Assembly (NCBI RefSeq): GCF_002087235.1
Contig: NZ_MUIO01000043.1
Span: 1-50,458, forward strand
DNA from: Pseudomonas floridensis
Lineage (GTDB): Bacteria > Pseudomonadota > Gammaproteobacteria > Pseudomonadales > Pseudomonadaceae
Direction: 5' to 3'
Length of the DNA: 50,458 nt
In this document: piece by piece, positions 44,750 to 50,458 of the stretch
Layout of the letters: the number at the start of each line of letters is the position of its first letter
Numbering within the stretch: position 1 is the first letter of the stretch
The notes under the pieces: generated by a model
Told to the model about the DNA's origin: nothing
The model's database searches: none
What the model saw: only the letters and a program-made list of their open reading frames with translations
Translations under genes and position numbers: made by a program

Positions 44750-46747
44750 ATGGCCACGCTCAAGACCGTTCAGGCACGCTACACCGCAACATTCGTGGGA
44801 TTCATGGCGCTGGTCATCGTCCTCACCGTGTACGGCATCAATCAGTTCGTAACCCCGAAACTGACCGCCAACGACGAAAACATGTTGACCGTCAAGGCAG
44901 CCGACATCAGCAACGAGATCAGGACAGAACTGGCCCGCGTCCAGGCTCAGGCACGCGTGATCACTGAAATCGTGCCGCAATTGTCCAGTGATGACATCGA
45001 CCGGTTGCTGCCCTTCATGGTCAATCAGTACGGCGAGGCCAAAGTATTTGGTGGTGGCATCTGGCCGTTGCCGGATGCGCGAACGCCCGGTCGTGCCAAA
45101 CACAGCACCTTTTACCACCGCGACGCGTCCGGCAAGCTGATCGTCAATACCCACTGGAACTCGCCTGAATCGCTCAACTACTTCGAGCAGGGCTGGCACA
45201 AGGGCGGCTTGAACTCGCCGGCCGGTCAATGCGCCTGGGCCCCGGCCTATCAGGACGCGGCCAGTCCCGAACCGCGCACCAACTGCGCGATGGCCATCAC
45301 CAAGGACGGCAAGCCATGGGGCGTGTCGACCATCGACGTCACGCTGGGCTTCTTCAATAAACTGGTCGAAGCCAAGGAGCGCGAAGTCAACGGCCGGATC
45401 ATGATCATCGAAGCCGACGGCAAGATTCTGTCCAACGTGCCGGGCAGCAGCGACAAGATCGTGCTGCGCAATATTTCCGAACTGGCCGCCCAGTCGCCCT
45501 TCGTCAACGCCATCAAATCGGCACTGGCCGTCAAGGCTAATGGCACCTCGCGCTTGACCTACGACAACAGCGATGGCGAAGAATCGACTCTGTTCCTGAT
45601 GCCGGTGGCCGGCACGCCCTGGCTGCTGGCCGTGTCGCAGAACACCGCGCTGCTCAAGACCCAGAGCGAAACCGTGCTCAAGACGCTGGCATGGCTGCAG
45701 ATCCCGATGGTGCTGGTATTGCTGGTGCTGATGATCATCGCCCTCGGTGCGCTGATGAAGCGCCTTGCCGTGCTCAAGACCAACATTGACACCCTGTCGG
45801 CAGGCGACGCCGACCTCACACGGCGCATCGCCGTCAAAGGCCACGACGAAGTCGATCAGGTGGGCGAATCGGTCAACCGTTTCATTGCCTACCTGCAACG
45901 CATGATGGTCGAAGTCAGCAGTTCCACCAGCGACATCGCCATCGGCATCGAGCAACTGCGCAGTCAGGCAGGCACAACCAATGCGATTCTGGTGCGCCAT
46001 GCCAATGAGACTGATCAGGCGGTGACCGCAATCACCGAGATGTCTTCGACAGCCGACGAAGTGGCCCGCAGCGCAGCACAAACCGCTAGCTTTACCCAGT
46101 CGGCCAACGAAAACGCCCAGGTCTCGAAGACCGTGGTCGCCGACGCCTCGGACAGCGTCAACGCGCTGATCAGCGAAGTCGATTCGGCGACCAGCAAAGT
46201 GCAGTCGATGGAGCAGGACGCCAAGCGCATCAACGCAGTGCTGGCCGTGATCGGTGAAATCGCCGGGCAGACCAACCTGCTGGCGCTCAACGCCGCGATC
46301 GAAGCAGCACGCGCCGGTGAACAGGGTCGCGGCTTCGCGGTGGTTGCCGATGAGGTACGCGCCCTCGCCGCTCGCACTCAGGCCAGCACGTCAGAAATCA
46401 ACGAGATGCTTGGCAGCCTGCAACAGGGCGTCAGCGCTGCCGTTGCGGCCATGGAAAAAACCCGTCAGAGCTGTCAGGCCACGGCGGGTAAGACCACGGC
46501 CGTCACCGCCGGGCTGGATGACATGACCAGTTCGGTTCTGCGCATCAACGACCTCAGCACCCAGATCGCCACGGCAGCCGAAGAGCAGAGCGCGGTCTCC
46601 GAGGAAATCAGCCGCAACATCATTGCAGTCAAACACATCGTCGAAGAACTGGTCGAAGGCGGCTCCAGCAACGAACGCAGTACGGCGGCGCTGGCCGAGT
46701 CCAATACGCGACTGATTGCGCTGGTAAGGCGCTTCAAAGTGAGTTGA
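44750..46747 (+). CDS. Methyl-accepting chemotaxis protein
   Basis: Inner-membrane chemoreceptor of 665 residues. Membrane segments at about 12-32 and 313-333 enclose a large periplasmic dCache-like ligand domain (about 40-305). HAMP spans about 335-390. The cytosolic signalling hairpin has its tip at [40 protein letters not shown] (about 501-540). The C-terminus lacks an NWETF-type CheR/CheB tether. C161 and C179 in the ligand domain could form a disulphide. ATG 44750 was chosen because the first membrane segment follows at once; an in-frame ATG at 44615 adds 45 unlikely residues. It follows fecR by 146 bp. The ligand is unknown; placement beside iron-linked genes is suggestive only. Confidence 0.94.
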   Translation: MATLKTVQARYTATFVGFMALVIVLTVYGINQFVTPKLTANDENMLTVKAADISNEIRTELARVQAQARVITEIVPQLSSDDIDRLLPFMVNQYGEAKVFGGGIWPLPDARTPGRAKHSTFYHRDASGKLIVNTHWNSPESLNYFEQGWHKGGLNSPAGQCAWAPAYQDAASPEPRTNCAMAITKDGKPWGVSTIDVTLGFFNKLVEAKEREVNGRIMIIEADGKILSNVPGSSDKIVLRNISELAAQSPFVNAIKSALAVKANGTSRLTYDNSDGEESTLFLMPVAGTPWLLAVSQNTALLKTQSETVLKTLAWLQIPMVLVLLVLMIIALGALMKRLAVLKTNIDTLSAGDADLTRRIAVKGHDEVDQVGESVNRFIAYLQRMMVEVSSSTSDIAIGIEQLRSQAGTTNAILVRHANETDQAVTAITEMSSTADEVARSAAQTASFTQSANENAQVSKTVVADASDSVNALISEVDSATSKVQSMEQDAKRINAVLAVIGEIAGQTNLLALNAAIEAARAGEQGRGFAVVADEVRALAARTQASTSEINEMLGSLQQGVSAAVAAMEKTRQSCQATAGKTTAVTAGLDDMTSSVLRINDLSTQIATAAEEQSAVSEEISRNIIAVKHIVEELVEGGSSNERSTAALAESNTRLIALVRRFKVS

Positions 46748-46760
46748 TCCGGAATATGCT

Positions 46761-46793
46761 CAGAGTGTCTTCGCGATCAGGCGAAGCACTCTG
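46761..46793. terminator. Hairpin between convergent chemoreceptor and tonB genes
   Basis: CAGAGTG plus CTTCGC (46761-46774, with one bulged T) pairs with GCGAAG plus CACTCTG (46781-46793) around a 6-nt loop, 13 pairs in all. It lies 14 bp after the chemoreceptor stop. No T-tract follows on either strand, so terminator function is inferred from position. A REP-like repeat is the alternative. Confidence 0.5.
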
Positions 46794-46897
46794 GGCTCAC
46801 GTTGACGCTTGACGTGCGCTTCGCGCTTTGCCGCTCCTAACCAGACAAAATACAGCCTGCCCATTGAACGCAGACTGCGGGAGCCGGCCCCTTTCCG

Positions 46898-47740
46898 TCA
46901 CTTGATCCGATAATGAAACGTGTTCTTCACCCCGGACACCGTTACCGGTTTGCCGTCGACGATGCGTGGCTGATAGCGAAACGTCTCGGCCGCCGCCACT
47001 GAAGGGCGTATGAACAGTGGATGGCAGGCGCCCTGCACTTGCGGGTTGACGACGCGACCCTGGGGCGAAACGTCGTAGACCACGGTACAGTCGCCTTCGA
47101 TGCCTTTGTCCAGCGCACGCTCGGGATAGTCTGGGGCTTCTTTGCTCAGAGGCTGATATTGGCTGTTGTCGGCAACGGCCGCCTGTTGTGACGGGCGGGC
47201 GCGGTCAGCGGACTGCCGGGCCTGTTCGGCCTGCAGGCGCTGCTGTTCGGCCACTCGCTGCTGGTCCAGCAGCTTTTGTTGCTCGACTTGCCTTTGCTGC
47301 TCGAGCACCCTCTTCTGCTGCTCGTTGCGGCGCTGATCAAGTTCGCGCTTCTGCTCTTCGACCCGCTTGCGCGCCAAGGCTGCCTGTTCGATCTGCCGCG
47401 CCTGACGCTGCATGTCCGGCTGCGGCACGGGCGCTTCGACTGGCCTGGCGATCGGTGCAGGTTCGGGGGCAGGCGCTGCTTCCTGAACAGGCTCGACAAC
47501 CGGCTCCGGTGACGACGCGACAGGTGCAGGCGGCAGAATCAGCAACCGGGTGGTCAGGGTTTTCACCGGTTCCGGCAGTTTCTGCTCGGCAACCCAGCCT
47601 TGCATCAGCGCCGTCAGCACGACGCCGTGCAGGGTCAATGCAATCGCCACCGCCAGCCCATGGCTGCGTAACCGGGACCTGTTCAAGGTCTCGGGCCGGG
47701 ATTCGGTCCAGTGAAAGGGCATCGGGGTCATGGCAGTCAT
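46898..47740 (-). CDS. TonB energy transducer
   Basis: Periplasm-spanning protein of 280 residues that passes inner-membrane energy to TonB-dependent outer-membrane receptors. The N-terminal anchor (about 27-48) has the Ser/His-type motif (SHGLAVAIALTLHGVVLTAL). A Pro/Glu-rich linker follows (about 70-108), then an unusually long Gln/Arg/Glu coiled coil (about 110-185) like that of TolA. The TonB C-terminal domain (about 195-280) has APDYPERALDKGIEG, a Cys pair (C220ish and a later GACHP) and NTFHYRIK at the end. It overlaps the ExbD stop by ATGA, so the motor genes are coupled. It probably serves the phytase locus. Confidence 0.92.
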   Translation of the reverse strand: MTAMTPMPFHWTESRPETLNRSRLRSHGLAVAIALTLHGVVLTALMQGWVAEQKLPEPVKTLTTRLLILPPAPVASSPEPVVEPVQEAAPAPEPAPIARPVEAPVPQPDMQRQARQIEQAALARKRVEEQKRELDQRRNEQQKRVLEQQRQVEQQKLLDQQRVAEQQRLQAEQARQSADRARPSQQAAVADNSQYQPLSKEAPDYPERALDKGIEGDCTVVYDVSPQGRVVNPQVQGACHPLFIRPSVAAAETFRYQPRIVDGKPVTVSGVKNTFHYRIK

Positions 47741-48183
47741 TGCGGCGCCTCTGTCACCAGCCCCAACTGCGTGACGCCACTGTGCTGCAAGGCCGCCATG
47801 GCCGCGACCACACGCCCGTAATCGGCCTTGTCATCAGCGCGAATGAACACCTGAGTGTCCGGTCGCTCGGTCACCAGTCGTCCGATGCGTCCCTGCATGT
47901 CTTCGAGGCTGGCGGCGGTGTCGGTCTGCGCATGGGTGTCGACGGTGTCGCCCAGATTCCAGTAGTAGCCACCTTCCGCTTTGACCGACAAGGTCACGAT
48001 GCGCCGTTGGGTATCGCTGGCCAGCGCCTCGCTCGCGACCTTGGGCAGCTCGATCTTGACGCCCTGCGTCAGCATCGGCGCGGTGACCATGAAAATCACC
48101 AGCAGCACCAGCATCACGTCGATATAGGGCACCACGTTCATTTCGGCTTTCGGGCCGTGTTTGCGTTGCGGTTTGACCAGCAT
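47737..48183 (-). CDS. ExbD/TolR-like motor protein
   Basis: Single-pass inner-membrane stator protein of 148 residues. The membrane helix contains the conserved proton-path Asp (MNVVPYIDVMLVLLVIFMV, Asp near residue 22). A periplasmic domain follows, ending LGLVTEAPQ. Sequence style (NVVPYIDVMLVLLVIFMVTAPM) is closer to TolR than to classical ExbD. It lies 9 bp after the ExbB/TolQ-like gene and overlaps tonB by 4 bp. Confidence 0.92.
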   Translation of the reverse strand: MLVKPQRKHGPKAEMNVVPYIDVMLVLLVIFMVTAPMLTQGVKIELPKVASEALASDTQRRIVTLSVKAEGGYYWNLGDTVDTHAQTDTAASLEDMQGRIGRLVTERPDTQVFIRADDKADYGRVVAAMAALQHSGVTQLGLVTEAPQ

Positions 48184-48192
48184 GGCAACTCC

Positions 48193-48891
48193 TCAGGCCG
48201 CGGCGGCCATGGTGCGTGGCGTGGCCTGCAGAACGCGGTTCAGGCGCACCTGCAATTCGTTGCCAAAGCTGTAGTAACGGGCCGTCAGCGTGTGACCGCG
48301 CGCGGCGAAACGGTTATAGGCGATCACGGCAGGAATCGCGGCGAACAGGCCAATGGCCGTTGCGATCAGGGCTTCGGCGATGCCGGGTGCTACGGTCGAC
48401 AGCGTCGCCTGTTGCACCTGCGACAGGCCGATGAAGGCGTTCATGATCCCCCAGACCGTACCGAATAGCCCGATGTAAGGGCTGACCGAGCCGACCGTGG
48501 CGAGAAATTGCAGCCCTTTTTCCAGTTGCAGCTCTTGCTCGCTGATCGCCACCTGCAATGAACGCTCGACACCGGACAACACCGCTTCGGGCTCTGCTCC
48601 GGGGCGCTGTTTGAGCTGCACGTACTCGGCGTAACCGGCGCGAAACACCTGTCCGACACCGTCGTCCTGATCCTGTGCGGCATACAACGGAGCCAGGTCG
48701 GCTTCGCTGCGGAAACGCGTTTGAAAACGGTCCAGCGTGCGTTCGTGAAGACCCAGCGCGAGGCTGCGCTGAACGATCAGGTACCAACTGAGCAGCGAAG
48801 CCAGCAGCAGAGTCAGCATCACCGCCTTGACCAGCAGACTGGCATCACTGATCAGGCTCCAGAGGGTCATGTGTTCCAGGGTTGCATGCAT
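48193..48891 (-). CDS. ExbB/TolQ-like motor protein
   Basis: Three-pass inner-membrane proton channel subunit of 232 residues. ATG 48891 was chosen because AGGA lies 8-9 nt upstream and the first membrane helix follows (LLVKAVMLTLLLASLLSWYLI, about residues 18-38). The hallmark block GTVWGIMNAFIGLSQVQQATLSTVAPGIAEALIATAIGLFAAIPAVIAYN spans TM2-TM3 and is strikingly TolQ-like. A longer GTG start at 48930 is not supported. With ExbD and TonB it forms one energy module, 82 bp downstream of the phytase gene on the same strand. Confidence 0.92.
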   Translation of the reverse strand: MHATLEHMTLWSLISDASLLVKAVMLTLLLASLLSWYLIVQRSLALGLHERTLDRFQTRFRSEADLAPLYAAQDQDDGVGQVFRAGYAEYVQLKQRPGAEPEAVLSGVERSLQVAISEQELQLEKGLQFLATVGSVSPYIGLFGTVWGIMNAFIGLSQVQQATLSTVAPGIAEALIATAIGLFAAIPAVIAYNRFAARGHTLTARYYSFGNELQVRLNRVLQATPRTMAAAA

Positions 48892-48973
48892 CGGGGCATT
48901 CCTCGTCTTGCAGTGCCGCGCGTTCGGCACATGGGATCAATCGACTGTCTATCACCGTTCGATGACAAACGAC

Positions 48974-50458
48974 TTACGGCAGCGACAGGGTTTTCACCAC
49001 ATCGGTCCAGGGGACGAATTTGAAGTTCTGCGCCTGCTCGGGCATGCGCTTGCGACCGTCCTGCACCACCAGCATGCCGCGACGCCAGGCTCCGCCCAGA
49101 TTGGTCGAGGTCACTTCGATGCCGTCGGTTTCAGAGGTGCCGTCAATCCCGGCCTGTGCATTGAGACCGACCCGAAACGCACCGCGCAGGGCATACGGCG
49201 GTTCGGCGTCGACCACCACGTAGCTGTCATTGCCTTGGCTGGAAATGACCAGATAGTCGTGCTGCTCGCTCTGATAAAAGGCCAGCCCCTCGACATCGGC
49301 GTGTAGCACATCGCCGACTTTGATCACGCTGGACAAGGTCGCAGGCTGATCGGCGCGGGCGTCCACTTCCCAGACGCCCACGTCTTCCTCACCAAGGAAC
49401 AGGCGTTGACGCTGGTCGTCGGCCACGCAGCCTTCCGGCTGGGTCTCGACGTTGAAACGACGCACCAGCTCGCCCTGTGCCTTACCGCCTGGCGCACTGA
49501 GGCGGTATTGCAGGAAAGTGCCGTCCTTGCCGTTGGCGAACGCGAACAGCTCGCCATTGGCAGGCTTGAACAGGCAGACGCCATAGATTTCCGCCAGCGG
49601 CGTCGGGATTTCACCCGCTTCGCGCAACTCGCCCGTCGAACGGTCGATGCTGAACAGGCTCAGGCTGTTGCGATCACGGTTGCTGGCCACCGCCAGATCC
49701 ACCTGCTGGCTGCCAAGCATGAAGCCGGGGCGCACATCGACATTGTTCAGACGCCCCACGGGCAAGGACTGCAGTTGTCTGCCGTTCAGGTCGTAGGCCA
49801 GCAGGCCCTGTTTCTTGTTGGTGCCGAGCACGCGGCTCAATGCCGGTTTTTCTGGGTGCACCCAGATCGCCGGATCGTCGGCCGCATCGCCCTGACGCCC
49901 GACCGGTTGCGTCTGGACTGTCGGCAACACGCCAGGCAGCGGCGCGATCACTGGTGCCGGAATGGCCTGCCAGTTCAGCGAGCCCTGATAAAGCCGCTCG
50001 CCGTCGCTGTCATTAACCAGCAATTGCAGACCGTTCTTTTCCTCTCGCACCGACACGCCTTCCGGCTTTTTCAGGGTTGCCAATGACAGTTCGGCGACCG
50101 CAGTCCAGCCATGGGTCTGTTGCTGGTAGAGGTGCAATGCCTTGCCCTTGGGGTCCAGCGCCAGCAGTCCGCCGGGTACCAGGGCCAAGGCGCCAGCAGC
50201 CTGTCTGATGTCGCCGAAAGGTTCGCGCAGCGCGACCGGCTGACGGGCAACGTCGGCCTCGGGATGCGCCGGATACGTCCACCAGCCGATGTTCTGCTCA
50301 TTGACGTAGACCTGATGCGCAGCATCGTCGACCTGGCAGAATTCCGCGTCAGGCGGCAGCGGCAGATTGCGCACCAGGCGTGGCGAGTCGCTGAGCTGAT
50401 CGCCCGCCCCGACCAGCCACTGCTCGCCCTTGCCCTCCTCGCCGACCAGAAACACGAA
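48974..50458 (-). CDS. Tandem beta-propeller 3-phytase (5' end outside window)
   Basis: Calcium-dependent enzyme that releases phosphate from phytate (myo-inositol hexakisphosphate). At least 494 codons are in the window and the frame is open at the right edge; a GTG at 50455 is probably not the true start. The C-terminal half is a complete propeller domain: DPAIWVHP (about 194-201), NKKQGLLAYDLNG (213-225), NNVDVR (237-242), QPEGCVADD and LFLGEEDVGVWEV (about 341-364), DVEGLAFY, VISSQGNDSYVVVD and DGTSETDGIEV (about 438-448). The N-terminal half repeats part of it (EFCQVDDAAHQVYVNEQNIGWW near 38-59), so this is a dual-domain phytase. It precedes exbB-exbD-tonB genes. The export signal would lie outside the window. 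Confidence 0.92.
   Translation of the reverse strand, partial: FVFLVGEEGKGEQWLVGAGDQLSDSPRLVRNLPLPPDAEFCQVDDAAHQVYVNEQNIGWWTYPAHPEADVARQPVALREPFGDIRQAAGALALVPGGLLALDPKGKALHLYQQQTHGWTAVAELSLATLKKPEGVSVREEKNGLQLLVNDSDGERLYQGSLNWQAIPAPVIAPLPGVLPTVQTQPVGRQGDAADDPAIWVHPEKPALSRVLGTNKKQGLLAYDLNGRQLQSLPVGRLNNVDVRPGFMLGSQQVDLAVASNRDRNSLSLFSIDRSTGELREAGEIPTPLAEIYGVCLFKPANGELFAFANGKDGTFLQYRLSAPGGKAQGELVRRFNVETQPEGCVADDQRQRLFLGEEDVGVWEVDARADQPATLSSVIKVGDVLHADVEGLAFYQSEQHDYLVISSQGNDSYVVVDAEPPYALRGAFRVGLNAQAGIDGTSETDGIEVTSTNLGGAWRRGMLVVQDGRKRMPEQAQNFKFVPWTDVVKTLSLP

Noticed and set aside
47188..48468. 426-codon plus-strand frame opposite tonB, exbD and exbB
   Set aside because: Antisense shadow of three clear genes; Ala/Arg/Gln-rich translation with no domain.

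Overview
The window looks like chromosomal DNA of a fluorescent Pseudomonas, most probably the Pseudomonas syringae group. This rests on G+C-rich coding with strong G/C third positions, the N-terminal sequence of the giant adhesin, a TpsB-TpsA two-partner secretion pair, MocR and GapN proteins of Pseudomonas type, a FecI/FecR pair behind a Fur box, and a beta-propeller phytase. Species assignment is inference. No transposase, integrase, phage gene or CRISPR array was seen.

Layout. (1) 1-18973, minus strand: an outer-membrane TpsB transporter followed 40 bp later by a giant filamentous hemagglutinin/CdiA-like protein. At least 5745 codons are in the window and the gene runs off the left edge. 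Its middle carries five near-exact 930-bp tandem repeats, and the last residues in view are of the type that precede the toxin module in CdiA proteins. (2) 19126-21306: a glutathione S-transferase gene diverging from a MocR-type regulator. (3) 21418-21555: a possible 27-codon membrane peptide, a 15-bp tandem repeat and a strong hairpin. (4) 21561-30065: a tightly overlapping minus-strand operon for a tripartite RND pump (outer membrane factor, MipA/OmpV protein, lipoprotein adaptor, permease), divergent from an OmpR-type two-component system. (5) 30076-33267: a secreted M20 carboxypeptidase and an acyl-CoA synthetase. (6) 33455-38318: a GH128-like glycosidase, a small hypothetical gene, a strikingly AT-rich intergenic region, then a small secreted protein translationally coupled to a GH3 beta-glucosidase with a PA14 insert. 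(7) 38345-40390: a MATE exporter with a downstream TetR gene. (8) tRNA-Asn(GTT) with promoter and terminator. (9) 41188-42813: a GapN-like NADP-dependent aldehyde dehydrogenase. (10) 42885-46747: Fur box, FecI-type sigma factor, FecR anti-sigma factor and a chemoreceptor. (11) 46898-50458, minus strand: phytase (5' end outside), ExbB/TolQ-like, ExbD/TolR-like and TonB proteins.

How parts may work together. TpsB exports the giant adhesin/inhibitor. The two-component system probably controls the divergent pump operon. The two glycosidases suggest beta-glucan breakdown. The phytase with its own ExbB-ExbD-TonB motor suggests outer-membrane uptake linked to phytate or phytate-bound metal, possibly regulated by the iron-responsive FecI/FecR pair next to it; the matching TonB-dependent receptor, if present, would lie beyond the right edge.
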